Made by a program: the position numbers and the translations under genes. 64,000 nt of DNA from CAWCDJ01 sp963794265 (GTDB lineage Bacteria; Acidobacteriota; Terriglobia; Bryobacterales; Bryobacteraceae): assembly GCA_963794265.1 (NCBI GenBank), contig CAWCDJ010000004.1, forward strand, positions 1,302,001 to 1,366,000, read 5' to 3'. A model generated the notes under the pieces. It saw only the letters and a list, made by a program, of their open reading frames with translations, was not told the origin of the DNA and ran no database searches. Below, in pieces: positions 33,489 to 44,018 of the stretch (its first letter is position 1; each line of letters begins with the position of its first letter).

Positions 33489-36400
33489 ATGGGAACGGTG
33501 CGACTTCAAGGCGCGCTGGTTGCGGGGATCTTTGCCATTTCGATCGCCAGCAGGCCATGCGGAGCTTCGGAGGATGCCGTGGGATGGCGGTTCTGGAAGT
33601 CGGCCGACGGGTTGACGGAGGCATTCTGCAATCCCATCTCTACCGATCCCCGCGGCGACGTGCTGGTGGGCCACGGCTTTGTCACCCACATGGAGCGGCT
33701 GGATGGGTATCGGATCATCACGATGCCGCAGCCCACCAAACCCGGCACGGTTTACTGTACCCGGAGCGGCCGCTGCTGGACGCTCAACTCGGCCGGCCTC
33801 TGGGAATTTGAGGCAGGCGCCTGGAGGCTCCGCGGCGAATTCCGCCTGCCGGCGAAGCCGATTGCGGCCATTCCTGCCGATGACGATCACATCCTGGTCC
33901 TCGACGCCGGCCGGCTTCTGGCATTCGACCGCGGCGGCCGCGCTTCGAGGACGCTGCTGACCCGGGACTCGGCCCACGTGGGGCGATTCCTCCACATGTC
34001 TCCGGCCGGCCAGGGCACGGTTTGGATCTCGGGAGAAGACGGATTCGGAAAATTCTCCGCGACCCCCGGAGGTTCCCCGCGGTGGCGCGAGTACCCGATC
34101 CCCGGGCTGGTGCTGCACGGCTTTTCGAACCCCAGCGACGGTGACTCGGGCGAGGTCTTCGTCTCGGCTGCCGATCCCCGGGGCGCAGCCGTCGCGATCC
34201 GTCTCGATGGGCGCAAGGCGCAGGTGATTGCCACGGCGGACCAGGGGCCGGTAGAGGCCTGGGCCGGAGCGGATGGCGAAATCCTCCTGCGCGAGGGCTA
34301 CGCCCTGTTTCGAGTCTTCAACGGACGCCGCCACCCGGTGGACCGCCAGAACATCCTGTCCGGCGTATTGCAGCAGGTGATGCGCCGGCCGGGCGGTGTG
34401 TTCTGGGTGACGACTTCCGAGGGAGTGGCCCGTTATGGCCCCCCTCAGTGGCGCACTCCCGCCCAAGTGGCGCATTTGCGAACGCTCGTTCACTCGATCG
34501 TGGAAGACCGGCAGGGTCGCGTCTGGTTCGATTTCAACGACCGGCTGGTACGGTTCGACGGCAGTGCCTGGAAGATCTATCCGCTGCCCAAGGGCCAACG
34601 CACCAATCCCTACCAGGCACGCAGCCTGATTCCGCTGGCGGATGGCCGGATTGTGCTGCACGTGCTCAAGGGAGGCCAGTTCCTGCTCTTCGATCCCGCC
34701 CGCGAGCGATTCGCCGCGCATCCGGCCCCGGCGGGCGGCTCCATCTGGACCATGTCCTCGGCCAAGGGCGGCGGAGCTTGGATGGAGACCATCGACCCGG
34801 CCGGCCGTCACCGCCTCGACCGGTTCGATGGCAGGGATTTTCATCCCCTCACCTACTGGCAGGAGGCGGAATGGCCGGTGGGCGCAATGAAGTTCATCCT
34901 TGAATCGGACCGTCTCGGGGTGTTGGTTGGCGGCACCATGGGGTTGGGCGCCTGGCGCGACGGGAAGCGGGAGATGATCGGCGCGGAGCAGGGCCGCAAA
35001 AACCGGGACGGGGCTTTTTCGGCGCTCGATGAGGCCGGGGGAACGCTGGTCGGCGGCGGAGACAGCCTGCAAAGATTCGACGGCAAACATTGGACCACCC
35101 TGGCTACGGGCTTAGGCGAAGTCACGAGCATCATCGAGTCGCGGAGCGGATGGACGTGGCTGGCCAGCGGAGCCGGCATACAGCGATTCAAGGGGAATGT
35201 CTGGCTGGCCAATACGGCTAAGGACGGGCTGCCCGCGACTATTTCCGTAGTGGTCTTCGAAGACAGCCGCGGCACCATCTGGGCCGGGACCACGCTTGGC
35301 CTGTCGCGATACTATCCGGAGGCGGATAGGGACGCGCCCATCACCTTAATCGACCCGGATCGCAACGTCAGCGAGGCCGCCCCCGGCGGTGACGCAAAGA
35401 TCACGTTCACCGGAATCGACAAGTGGGCCCAGACGGAAGCCGGCCGGCTGCTCTTCTCCTATCGCCTGGATGGAAGCCGCTGGAGCCCTTTCACTACCGC
35501 CAACTACGCCTTCTTTCACAAACTGCCCCGCGGGCCCCACTTCTTCGAAGCCCGGGCCATGGACCGGAACGGCAACATAGACGCATCGCCCGCCTCGTTC
35601 GCTTTCACCGTGCTGGTTGCGTGGTACCGGCACCCCTTATTCCTGGCGATCTTGGCAGTAGCCTCTTGTTTAATTGCAGGCCTGCTGGGGCTCACCTTGT
35701 CGCATTACCGCGCCCGCGGAAGGCTGATCCGGGAATTGCACGTGGCCAAGGACGAAGCCGAGGCCGGCAACCGTGTCAAGAGCGAATTCCTCGCACACAT
35801 GAGCCATGAGATCCGGACCCCGATGAACGGGATCATCGGCATGACCGAGATGCTGTTGAACTCGGAGATGACGCGGGAGCAGCGCGACGATCTGGAGTCC
35901 GTCCGCGACTGCGCCGACCACCTGCTGACGGTGATCAACGACGTGCTGGATTTTTCGCGCATCGAGGCCGGCAAGCTGGAGCTCCTGCTCTCAGAATTCA
36001 GCCTGCGCGCCTGTGTGTCGGAGGCATTGAAGCCGCTCGAGGTGCAGGCTCGCCAAAACGCGCTGGAGTTGGCCTGCGAGATATCGCCCGACGTACCCGG
36101 CACGCTGCTGGGCGACGCGGGACGCCTTCGCCAGATTCTGATCAACCTGGCGGGAAATGCCGTCAAGTTTACGGAGCGCGGGCGCGTCCTGGTGCGGGTC
36201 GTGGTGGAACACCGGGAACCGGACAGGCTGACGCTCCGCATCACGATTGCGGATACCGGGATTGGAATTCCCTCCGATAGGCGGGGGGATATCTTCGCCC
36301 CATTCGAGCAGGCCGACAAATCGATCACGCGGAAGTATGGCGGGACCGGGCTGGGGCTGGCCATTTCGAACGAACTGGTAAACCTGATGGAAGGCCGGAT

Positions 36401-36959
36401 CTGGCTCGAGAGCCCCTGGCCCGAAGCCGCCGGAGCGGGCAGCGGTCCGGGCAGCGCGTTCCATTTCACGGCGCGGCTTGGGATCTGCGCGGAAAAGCCG
36501 GTTGACCCGGCTGCGGCTTCGCCGCCCACCCCATGGACGGCGGAAGCATGCGCCCACGAGTCACGCCGGTTGCGGATTCTGGTTTGTGAAGACAACCCGG
36601 TCAATCAGAAGCTGATCGTGCGGGTGCTCGAGGCCAAGGGCCACCGGGTGGAAGTAGCGGCGGATGGGAAAGCGGGGGTCGACCTTGTGGCCGCGCAGCC
36701 CTTCGACCTGGTGTTCATGGATGTTCAGATGCCCCGCATGGACGGTCTCGAAGCCACGAGCCTGATCCGTTCGATGGAGAGCGCGCGGGCGGAGCGCCGC
36801 CACGTCCCGATTCTGGCCATGACGGCCCACGCGATGAAAGGCGATCGCGAACGGTGCCTGTCCGCCGGCATGGATGGTTACGTGAACAAACCCGCGCGCT
36901 CCCGGGAAATCTACGCCGCCATCGAGAGCGTGCTGGGGGCCGCGATCGACGCCGGATGA
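33489..36959 (+). CDS. Hybrid sensor histidine kinase with periplasmic beta-propeller
   Basis: 1156 residues from ATG 33489, 5 bases after GAGGAG. Signal peptide, then about 670 residues of two-component propeller blades (DRQGRVWFDFNDRLVRFDG, DSRGTIWAGTTLGLSRYYP) and a Y_Y_Y-like domain (LFSYRLDGSRWSPFTTANY). One membrane segment follows (PLFLAILAVASCLIAGLLGL). HisKA comes next with phospho-His in FLAHMSHEIRTPMNGIIGM near residue 775, then HATPase (GDAGRLRQILINLAGNAVKF, DTGIGIP, GGTGLGLAIS) and a receiver with Asp in VFMDVQMPRMDGLEAT near 1076. No HPt or output domain is present. Such HTCS-like sensors often detect sugars; the nearby glycosidases fit, by inference. Confidence 0.93.
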   Translation: MGTVRLQGALVAGIFAISIASRPCGASEDAVGWRFWKSADGLTEAFCNPISTDPRGDVLVGHGFVTHMERLDGYRIITMPQPTKPGTVYCTRSGRCWTLNSAGLWEFEAGAWRLRGEFRLPAKPIAAIPADDDHILVLDAGRLLAFDRGGRASRTLLTRDSAHVGRFLHMSPAGQGTVWISGEDGFGKFSATPGGSPRWREYPIPGLVLHGFSNPSDGDSGEVFVSAADPRGAAVAIRLDGRKAQVIATADQGPVEAWAGADGEILLREGYALFRVFNGRRHPVDRQNILSGVLQQVMRRPGGVFWVTTSEGVARYGPPQWRTPAQVAHLRTLVHSIVEDRQGRVWFDFNDRLVRFDGSAWKIYPLPKGQRTNPYQARSLIPLADGRIVLHVLKGGQFLLFDPARERFAAHPAPAGGSIWTMSSAKGGGAWMETIDPAGRHRLDRFDGRDFHPLTYWQEAEWPVGAMKFILESDRLGVLVGGTMGLGAWRDGKREMIGAEQGRKNRDGAFSALDEAGGTLVGGGDSLQRFDGKHWTTLATGLGEVTSIIESRSGWTWLASGAGIQRFKGNVWLANTAKDGLPATISVVVFEDSRGTIWAGTTLGLSRYYPEADRDAPITLIDPDRNVSEAAPGGDAKITFTGIDKWAQTEAGRLLFSYRLDGSRWSPFTTANYAFFHKLPRGPHFFEARAMDRNGNIDASPASFAFTVLVAWYRHPLFLAILAVASCLIAGLLGLTLSHYRARGRLIRELHVAKDEAEAGNRVKSEFLAHMSHEIRTPMNGIIGMTEMLLNSEMTREQRDDLESVRDCADHLLTVINDVLDFSRIEAGKLELLLSEFSLRACVSEALKPLEVQARQNALELACEISPDVPGTLLGDAGRLRQILINLAGNAVKFTERGRVLVRVVVEHREPDRLTLRITIADTGIGIPSDRRGDIFAPFEQADKSITRKYGGTGLGLAISNELVNLMEGRIWLESPWPEAAGAGSGPGSAFHFTARLGICAEKPVDPAAASPPTPWTAEACAHESRRLRILVCEDNPVNQKLIVRVLEAKGHRVEVAADGKAGVDLVAAQPFDLVFMDVQMPRMDGLEATSLIRSMESARAERRHVPILAMTAHAMKGDRERCLSAGMDGYVNKPARSREIYAAIESVLGAAIDAG

Positions 36960-37101
36960 CCGCTCCGGCCGGCCGCCTCGCGTCCCGCCGAGCACTGTGC
37001 TAAAAGGAGCGGAACGCACAAGTCCGGCAGCTACCGCGATTTCGTGACCCGGTTGGTCGTCGATATGGCAAACCGGCTCTAATGAATCAAGAGGAGCCTG
37101 A

Positions 37102-38073
37102 ATGAATCGGAACAGGGAAGCATCCATACGGCGCAGAACGTTCGTGGGAGGTGCCTTCGCGGGCCTCGGCATTACCGGCCTGTATGCCCGGCCGCATAAA
37201 CCGCAGGCCGGCGCCACACCCCTGCGAGTGTTCGGCAGGACCGGGGTCAAGCTGAGCATCCTCGGCCAGGGCGGAGCCCGCCTGACGCTGCTGCGGAACA
37301 AAGAAGCCGCCCGCGCCCACGTGCGGCATGCCTACGAACTCGGCCTCAATTATTTCGATTGCGCGCACTCCTATTGGGACGGGCATTCCGAAGAGGTTTA
37401 CGGAGATGTCCTCTCCGGCGTGCGCAAGAACATCTTTATGACCTCCAAGTGCACGAAGCGGACCCGGAAAGAGGCCGAGGACGAATTGCACCTCTCCCTC
37501 AAGGCCATGAAGACGGATTATCTGGACCTGTGGCAGATGCACGGCATTCAGGAGAAAGAGGAGGTGAGTCGCATTTTCGGACCCGGCGGAGCCATCGAGG
37601 CGTTCGAAGCCGCCAGAAAAGCCGGCAAGTGCCGCTTCTTCGGATTCACCGGGCACCACGATCCCCAGGTGCACCTGGCCATGCTCCACGCCTACGACAA
37701 GTGGGATTCCATTCTCATGCCGCTGCATGCCGCCGACCCCGCCTACCTGAGCTTTGAACAACAGGTGCTGCCGGCGGCGGTGGAGCGCGGGATCGGAATT
37801 CAGGCCATGAAGGTCTTCGGTAACGCCTTCCTGCTGCGGGTGATGAATGCCGAAGAGTGCGTGAAATACGCCTGGAGCCTGCCGATTCATTGCGCCGCGC
37901 TGGGCGCCAGCACCACCGGGCAACTCGACGACGATGTCCGCTTCGCCCAGCGCTTCAAGCCCCTCAGCCCCGCGGACATGGACGGACTTCGGAAAATTGC
38001 GGTGACCGCCGGACCGGGTGGGCTCAAGGGGCCGGCCCTGGAATATTGGAAGCGGGACGAGCAGGGGCGGTAG
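37102..38073 (+). CDS. Exported aldo/keto reductase-family protein
   Basis: 323 residues with a Tat signal (RRRTFVGGAFAGLGITGLYA). AKR barrel with the catalytic set visible: Asp in NYFDCAHSYW, the following Tyr, Lys in IFMTSKC and His in LWQMHG. GFTGHHDPQVHL and IGIQAMKVFG follow the barrel. The C-terminal four-cysteine ferredoxin found in some relatives is absent. GAGGAG lies just upstream. An NADP-linked or other oxidoreductase of unknown substrate, exported folded. Confidence 0.85.
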   Translation: MNRNREASIRRRTFVGGAFAGLGITGLYARPHKPQAGATPLRVFGRTGVKLSILGQGGARLTLLRNKEAARAHVRHAYELGLNYFDCAHSYWDGHSEEVYGDVLSGVRKNIFMTSKCTKRTRKEAEDELHLSLKAMKTDYLDLWQMHGIQEKEEVSRIFGPGGAIEAFEAARKAGKCRFFGFTGHHDPQVHLAMLHAYDKWDSILMPLHAADPAYLSFEQQVLPAAVERGIGIQAMKVFGNAFLLRVMNAEECVKYAWSLPIHCAALGASTTGQLDDDVRFAQRFKPLSPADMDGLRKIAVTAGPGGLKGPALEYWKRDEQGR

Positions 38074-38141
38074 TACTAAGGTATGCCTGTCGCTTTCATT
38101 TGTGTATGATTACGTTCTAATATAGCCCTTCGGAGGCTATG

Positions 38142-40889
38142 ATGCGACACTTGGTGACCGTGCTCCTGTTCACCGCGAGTACCGTTGTGTTTTCCGCGAT
38201 TGGCCAGGAGAGCGCGACGTACATCCCGACGACGGTTGCCGGGGTCGGTTTTGAAAAGTATTCGGGCGACGGACGCGCCGCCACGACGGTGGATCTCTTC
38301 TACCCCGAAAAGGTCGTGGTAGCCCCTGGCGGCAGCATTTATTTTACCGAAGCGTACTACGGCCGCGTCTTGAAGATTGCCGCGGACGGTACGTTGAGCA
38401 CGGTCGCCGGCGGCGGGAACGTCCGCTGGACCAACGGTGCCACCACGGCGGCGGCCACATCCCTCCAATTTGACGACACCGAAGGTCTCGCCCTCGATGC
38501 CACCGGCAATCTCTACTTCGGGGCCGACAACCGCCTCTGGAAAATGACAGCCGATGGCACCGCGCACCCGATCGGCGGCACCGGCAAGAATGATTCCACC
38601 ACCGGCGACGGGACGGCGCTCTCGGCCAGTTTCGCCACACCCTGGTGCGTGGCGGCCGATTCCGCGGGGAACGCGTACTTCTGCGATGCCGGCCATAATA
38701 TGATCCGCCGCATCGGCGGCGACGGCAAGATTATTACCGTCGCCGGCACCGGAGTCGCGGGCTATTCCGGCGACGGTCAGGCGGCCAACACGGCCCTCCT
38801 CAATGGCCCCGAAGACATCGTGCTCGATGGCTCCGGAAACCTTTACATCGCGGATACGTTCAATTACCGGATTCGCAAGGTGGCCCTCAACGGCATCATC
38901 ACCACCATCGCGGGCACCGGAGCGCTCGGCAACGGCGTCGGCCAGGGTGCCGCCGCCCTCACTACGGATTTGTACCCGATCTATTCCCTGGCGTTGGACT
39001 CCGCCGGCAATTTCTATTTCTCCGGCAGCCGTTACGCCGAAATCCACCGCCTGGAACCGAATGGACTGATCTACATCGAGTCCACTTATGTGCAGGCGTG
39101 CAACGGGATGGCACCGCTTGCCGGGGGCGGCCTGGTGGCTGTGGATTTCCTGCGCCACACCGTCTCCCGGGTGGCCGCCACCGACGGCCATACCACGCTC
39201 CTGGCGGGCACCACGCGCACGTCCGGCATCGGCGACGGGGGCCCGGGCACGGCGGCGGTCTTCCTCTATCCTTATGGCCTGGCATTGGATGCCGCCGACA
39301 ACCTGTGGATTGCCGATGCCGACGATCAGCGCATCCGCTACCTGAATGCGACCGGAAAGATTACGACCGCGGCGGGCACCGGAATCTTTGGCACGAACGG
39401 AGATAGTGGCCCGGCCGCCGGTGCGCAGATAGCCCAGCCGCACGCCCTGGCGCGCGATTCCTCGGGCGCCGTCTATTTCACCAACGCCTGCCAGGTTCGC
39501 CGCATTCGCGCCAACGGTATTGTCGAAACCGCGGTCGGCAACGGACTCTGCGGCTTCTACGAACCCCTGAGCGCCGCCGCCGCCATGCTCACCTTCCCCA
39601 AGGGATTGGCGGTGGACTCGACAAATAACCTCTACATCGCGGATACCGGCAATCACCGGATCCGCAAAGTCACGCCCGGCGGCATGATCCAGACCATAGC
39701 CGGCAGCGGCGTCCAAGGCTACTCCGGCAACAATGGCTCCGATGCGCTCGCCGCGGCCTTAAACACGCCCACGGGCATCGCGGTGGGTTCTAAGGGCGAC
39801 GTCTACTTCTCCGATTCCGGCAATCACCGCGTCCGGCGGATCACAGCTTCGCGCATCTACGACGTTGCGGGCAACGGAAGTCTGTTGAACAGCGGCGACG
39901 GCGGCCCGGCGCTCTCCGCCGGTCTCTGCGAACCGCAGGGCCTCGCCGTCGACGCCCTCGGCTACCTCTATATAGCCTCGTGCGGCCTGATTCGCCGCGT
40001 CAGTCCCGACGGGACCATCGTTACGATCGGCGGAAGCGGCAACTTCAACTATATGGGCGATGGAGACCTGGCAACCCTCGCGGGCATGGACCCTAATTAC
40101 GTGCAGGTGGATTCCCAGGGGCGCGTCTATTTCTCCGATGGCTCCAACCGCCGGGTGCGGCGGCTCGACCCGGTGCAGATATTTCCCGCCGGCATCATGA
40201 GCGACGCCACGTTCCTTTCGGGAGCGGTCGCTCCGGGTGAACTGGTGGCCATCTACGGGTCGGGGTTGGGACCGGCGCAACCGGCTATGGCTAACCTGGA
40301 TCCTTCGGGTCCGGCGCTCGCCACCAGCCTGGCCGGTGCCCAGATCACCTTCGACGGGGTGCCGGCTCCCATGCTCTACATCTCGGCGACGCAAGCCGCC
40401 GCGCTGGTTCCCTTCGCCGTCGCATCCCGGCAGGCCACCGTCATTCAGGTGATCTACAACGGTCAAGCCACCAACGCCATCATGGTTCCGGTCGCCAGTA
40501 CGGCTCCCGGGCTGTTCACAGCGGCATCCAGCGGTTTGGGCCAGGCGAGCATGTTGAACCAGGATTACACTCCGAACTCGGCGGACAACCGGGCGGCGCC
40601 GGGCGATATCGTCATGCTGTACGGGACCGGTGGAGGGCAGACCTCGCCGGAAAGCGCTGACGGCCAGTGGATCACCGCCGCGGATTCGCTGGCCGCCTCC
40701 GTCACCGTCACCATCGGCGGGGTGGATGCGCCGGTGCTGTACTCCGGCTCAGCCCCCGGCATGGTGGCCGGAATCTTCCAGATCAACGCGCGGGTGCCGG
40801 ACGGCGCTCCGTCCGGAGCCGCGGTACCGGTGGTCGTGACCGTCGGCGGGGTTGCCAGCCCCGCGTCCGTGACCATGGCGATTCGCTGA
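38142..40889 (+). CDS. Secreted NHL-repeat protein with TIGR03437 C-terminal domain
   Basis: 915 residues from the second of two adjacent ATGs, 5 bases behind CGGAGG. Signal peptide (LVTVLLFTASTVVFSAIG). About ten NHL blades recur as GYSGDGQAA...GNLYIADTFNYRIRK, for example NNLYIADTGNHRIRKVTPG and GDVYFSDSGNHRVRRIT, giving one or two beta-propellers. The last 230 residues (GAVAPGELVAIYGSGLGP, PGDIVMLYGTGGGQTSP, GMVAGIFQINARVPDG) are the domain abundant in Solibacter-type Acidobacteria, the best taxonomic marker here. Extracellular binding role inferred; ligand unknown. Confidence 0.9.
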   Translation: MRHLVTVLLFTASTVVFSAIGQESATYIPTTVAGVGFEKYSGDGRAATTVDLFYPEKVVVAPGGSIYFTEAYYGRVLKIAADGTLSTVAGGGNVRWTNGATTAAATSLQFDDTEGLALDATGNLYFGADNRLWKMTADGTAHPIGGTGKNDSTTGDGTALSASFATPWCVAADSAGNAYFCDAGHNMIRRIGGDGKIITVAGTGVAGYSGDGQAANTALLNGPEDIVLDGSGNLYIADTFNYRIRKVALNGIITTIAGTGALGNGVGQGAAALTTDLYPIYSLALDSAGNFYFSGSRYAEIHRLEPNGLIYIESTYVQACNGMAPLAGGGLVAVDFLRHTVSRVAATDGHTTLLAGTTRTSGIGDGGPGTAAVFLYPYGLALDAADNLWIADADDQRIRYLNATGKITTAAGTGIFGTNGDSGPAAGAQIAQPHALARDSSGAVYFTNACQVRRIRANGIVETAVGNGLCGFYEPLSAAAAMLTFPKGLAVDSTNNLYIADTGNHRIRKVTPGGMIQTIAGSGVQGYSGNNGSDALAAALNTPTGIAVGSKGDVYFSDSGNHRVRRITASRIYDVAGNGSLLNSGDGGPALSAGLCEPQGLAVDALGYLYIASCGLIRRVSPDGTIVTIGGSGNFNYMGDGDLATLAGMDPNYVQVDSQGRVYFSDGSNRRVRRLDPVQIFPAGIMSDATFLSGAVAPGELVAIYGSGLGPAQPAMANLDPSGPALATSLAGAQITFDGVPAPMLYISATQAAALVPFAVASRQATVIQVIYNGQATNAIMVPVASTAPGLFTAASSGLGQASMLNQDYTPNSADNRAAPGDIVMLYGTGGGQTSPESADGQWITAADSLAASVTVTIGGVDAPVLYSGSAPGMVAGIFQINARVPDGAPSGAAVPVVVTVGGVASPASVTMAIR

Positions 40890-40890
40890 G

Positions 40891-42411
40891 CTAAGGAGCC
40901 GGAACCGCCTCTTCCGACGTGAACGGAGAAGCCGGCAGGCCGGCCGAGTTGAACAGATTCACTACCGGCGCATTCGCCCATCCGTAACGCACGGACTTCG
41001 GCTCCGGTACCTCGGCGCTGCTCACCACGACAGTCTTGCCGTCGATGCGCGCGTTGGCGGTCACAAAACGGCCGTCCGCGCCGGCAATCTCAAAACCTTG
41101 CAGGTCGCCTCCCCGGGCCAGCAACCCGCCGGCCGTGTGGTCGAACCAGAGGCGGACATCCGCGCCTTCGGGCGTCGCCTGCCGGTACGCCGGGCCGGAG
41201 TATTCCACGTTTTCGCCGTAAGCCAGGGCCCGCGCCGCCAGGGCCAGCCGCGCGCCGACGGTCTGTTTATCGGCCGGATGGACGTTATCCGGGTTGCCGA
41301 TATCGATGGTCACCGCCATGGCCGTATTCGCCACGGAAAGTGTGCGGCGCTGCGCTTCGCGAATGACCGCCCAAGCCTCGGTAGGATTCGATTTGAAGTT
41401 GGAGATCTGCACGAACAGGAAAGGAAAGTCCCCCTCGCGCCATTGAGAGCGCCAGTCATTGATGAGAGCCGGGAAAATTTTGGCGTACATGGGGGCCCAT
41501 GTCAGCCGGCTGTTGGATTCGCCCTGGTACCAGATCACGCCCTTGATGGTGTAGGGAACCACCGGCGCCACCATTCCGTTGAACAGTCCGGCCGGAGCCC
41601 AGGATGCCGGGTCGGGGCGCCAGGGATGCGGCTTGGGCGCCTGTCCGGCCCGCCGCGCAGCCGCGTCTTCGCGCCTCTCTTCGGCCACGATCGCAGCCGT
41701 TTCGGCTTCGGTTTTCATCATCTCCGCGCGGGTCGCGAACACCGGCATCAGGCCGGCATCCGAGGAGATCCCTTCGAGGCTGACCCAGGCTTCGGCCACC
41801 GTGCCTCCCCAGGTGGAATCGATCAGGCCGATGGGCACGTGCTCGCGCGCCGCCAGGTCCCGTCCGAAGAAGTAAGCCGCCGCCGAAAAGTCGGCAGCGG
41901 TTTCGGGCGAGCAGACCGTCCAGGACGCATCGACATTTCGCAGCGGAAAGTCCGCGGACTTTTTGGGAATGACAAGCAGCCGGATCTGCGGCTGGTTCGC
42001 GTGGGCGATTTCCTCAGCCGAGTCCTTCAGGGGGGCGCCGCCAAAACCCTTGAGCGGCATCTCCATATTCGACTGTCCCGAGGCGAACCAGACGTCGCCG
42101 ATCCAGACGTCGTCGAGGACGATGCGGTTGCTCGCCGCCACCGTGAGTTCGTACGGGCCGCCGGCGGGCGCGGGCGGCAGGAAGACGCTCCAGTTCCCGA
42201 GTCCGTCGCCCACCGTGTCGCGGGCCGCTCCATGGAGCGCGACCGAGACCTTCTCACCGGGCGCCGACCAGCCCCACACGTGAATCGGCATGTCCCGCTG
42301 CAACACCATGTGGCTGCTGAGAATTCCGGGCAACCTGGCTTCGCACCGTGCATACGGCGCATAGCCGGCAACCAGGAGGGAGAAAGCGAAAATCCGAAGC
42401 ATTCTGGTCAT
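40891..42411 (-). CDS. Sialate O-acetylesterase-like SGNH hydrolase
   Basis: 506 residues, exported (RIFAFSLLVAGYAPYARC). SGNH-family nucleophile motif FASGQSNMEMPL near residue 113, then LIDSTWGGTVAEAW and the later WYQGESN block. An N-terminal beta domain (MVLQRDMPIHVWGWSAPGEK) and a C-terminal beta domain match bacterial sialate O-acetylesterases. It removes acetyl groups from sugars; sialic acid as actual substrate is not certain. It starts just downstream of the TolB-like gene on the same strand (5 bases), so the two are probably cotranscribed. Confidence 0.9.
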   Translation of the reverse strand: MTRMLRIFAFSLLVAGYAPYARCEARLPGILSSHMVLQRDMPIHVWGWSAPGEKVSVALHGAARDTVGDGLGNWSVFLPPAPAGGPYELTVAASNRIVLDDVWIGDVWFASGQSNMEMPLKGFGGAPLKDSAEEIAHANQPQIRLLVIPKKSADFPLRNVDASWTVCSPETAADFSAAAYFFGRDLAAREHVPIGLIDSTWGGTVAEAWVSLEGISSDAGLMPVFATRAEMMKTEAETAAIVAEERREDAAARRAGQAPKPHPWRPDPASWAPAGLFNGMVAPVVPYTIKGVIWYQGESNSRLTWAPMYAKIFPALINDWRSQWREGDFPFLFVQISNFKSNPTEAWAVIREAQRRTLSVANTAMAVTIDIGNPDNVHPADKQTVGARLALAARALAYGENVEYSGPAYRQATPEGADVRLWFDHTAGGLLARGGDLQGFEIAGADGRFVTANARIDGKTVVVSSAEVPEPKSVRYGWANAPVVNLFNSAGLPASPFTSEEAVPAP

Positions 42412-42415
42412 TGGT

Positions 42416-43897
42416 TCACGGTATCAGTTGATAGCTGACGAACGCCAGCCGCTTGCTGTCGGGCGACCACGAGGGAACGTTGATCGTCCCCTGTCCGCCG
42501 AACAGCTTCGCCAGGATGGTGATTCTGCGGGTCGCCAAGTCCATCAGCCGCAGCATCACATCCTTATTTCCGGGGTGTCCGGTGACGCCCTTCTCGTAAG
42601 TCAGGAACACCATGCGCTTCCCGTCCGGGGAGATGTGCGGGAACCAGTTGTTGGACCCGTCGTCGGCGGTCACCTGCTCCTGTTCGCTCCCATCCGGCTT
42701 CATGCGCCAGATCTGCATCAGCCCGCTGCGGATCGAATTGAAGTAGATGTACGTCCCGTCGGGCGAATACTCGGGCCCGTCGTCGAGTCCCTCGGCGGTG
42801 GTCAGCCGGGTCTCCGGGCCGCCCGCCGCCGGGATCGTATAGATATCGAAATTGCCGTTCCGCTCTCCGCAGAAGGCCAGCGTCCGGCCGTCCGGAGACC
42901 AGCCGTGAAAATACGACGGCGCATTTTGCGTCACCCTGCGCGCGGCCCCACCGCCGGCCGGCACCACGTAAACCAGCGACCGGTGGTCGCCCTGCGATTT
43001 ATCGCTGATGGCGATCGTCGTCCCGTCCGGTGAGATTGCGTGGTCGTTGTTCAACTGCGTGGCGATTCCGGTGTCGATCGTCCCCGGCGTTCCGCCGGCC
43101 CAGGGGATGCGATGCAAACGCCCGCCGCCGTTGAACACCAGCATGCCGTCTTTGGTCCAGTTCGGCGCTTCGAATCGCCCCGGAGCCACGTAGGTCACAC
43201 GCGCGTCCGTGGACGCCACCGTTACCGTCTCGAGCGTGCTGTAAAGCGCCGGCTGGTCCGCGCCGGCCCGCGCCGGCGTGACCGCCACGTTCCGGAAGAC
43301 CGCCGTCTCGATGCCGTCCTTACTGTGGGCGCTCACACCGATTCCCACGTAGAACGGATCCTTCAGCGGCACCTTCATCGAGCCGCCCGACAAATGAAGC
43401 TTTCCGTCCGGTCCGGCCACTTCCATGTAGAAATACGCGCCGGCCTTGACGATCTTCACCCGCGTCGGACCCGACAGGTTGGATTGCACCTCGTGCGTCT
43501 CCGCGCCTTCGGCCTCGCGGGATTGAAGCGACGTCAACCCGACGCCATGCACGGCGGCGTCCGCATACGCCGCATCCGCATCCAGGCTCTGCCGGATCAT
43601 CAACACCGCCTTCTTGTGCGGATCGCCGCCGGCCGCCGCAAACGCGATGTCCGCGGCCACCGATACATCCCCCGACACTTGCTTCCACACATAGTGGAAC
43701 GCGTCCGCCGTTCCCCAGATATTTTCGCCGCCGGATGTGATGCGATAGCTCTTGTCGCTCGCGCTGTATTCCACCGACCCCCGGTGCAGGACGGTGCCGA
43801 CATCGCCGTGCCCTTCGAAAATCCCCGGCTGGGCGATCGTCGGCGGAGCCATCATCATGGCCGCCGCGATCATCCAACCCGCGCCCTCGATTCTCAT
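42416..43897 (-). CDS. Exported beta-sandwich plus TolB-like WD40 propeller protein
   Basis: 493 residues from the ATG at 43895-43897; GGGAG lies upstream. Signal peptide (GWMIAAAMMMAPPTIAQ). Residues 20-210 are a concanavalin-like/DUF1349-type domain (YHVWKQVSGDVSVAADIAF region, KKAVLMIRQSLDADAAYADA). Residues 230-490 are TolB-type blades with SPDG turns: HAISPDGTTIAISDK, HGWSPDGRTLAFCGERNGNF, EYSPDGTYIYFNSIRSG, HISPDGKRMVFLTYEKG and PSWSPDSKRLAFVSY. Function unknown; likely periplasmic, perhaps glycan-related from its neighbours. Confidence 0.82.
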   Translation of the reverse strand: MRIEGAGWMIAAAMMMAPPTIAQPGIFEGHGDVGTVLHRGSVEYSASDKSYRITSGGENIWGTADAFHYVWKQVSGDVSVAADIAFAAAGGDPHKKAVLMIRQSLDADAAYADAAVHGVGLTSLQSREAEGAETHEVQSNLSGPTRVKIVKAGAYFYMEVAGPDGKLHLSGGSMKVPLKDPFYVGIGVSAHSKDGIETAVFRNVAVTPARAGADQPALYSTLETVTVASTDARVTYVAPGRFEAPNWTKDGMLVFNGGGRLHRIPWAGGTPGTIDTGIATQLNNDHAISPDGTTIAISDKSQGDHRSLVYVVPAGGGAARRVTQNAPSYFHGWSPDGRTLAFCGERNGNFDIYTIPAAGGPETRLTTAEGLDDGPEYSPDGTYIYFNSIRSGLMQIWRMKPDGSEQEQVTADDGSNNWFPHISPDGKRMVFLTYEKGVTGHPGNKDVMLRLMDLATRRITILAKLFGGQGTINVPSWSPDSKRLAFVSYQLIP

Positions 43898-44018
43898 TCT
43901 TTGCTCTCCCGAAGTGTTGACCATATCACGCGACAACCGCCTTCGGGTACGCCCGGCCGGGGCGCGCCGCGGCGTCGGATTCGTGTTTCCCCGAGCCGCA
44001 CGCTAGAATCCTTGGGTG

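Noticed and set aside
33321..35090. A 589-residue minus-strand open frame opposite the sensor kinase
   Set aside because: The plus strand codes for propeller blades continuing into a kinase; the reverse frame shows no motif.
38344..40200. Repeated words suggesting a tandem DNA repeat array in the NHL gene
   Set aside because: These are diverged propeller blades in one protein, not a DNA repeat or CRISPR; unit lengths and sequences vary.
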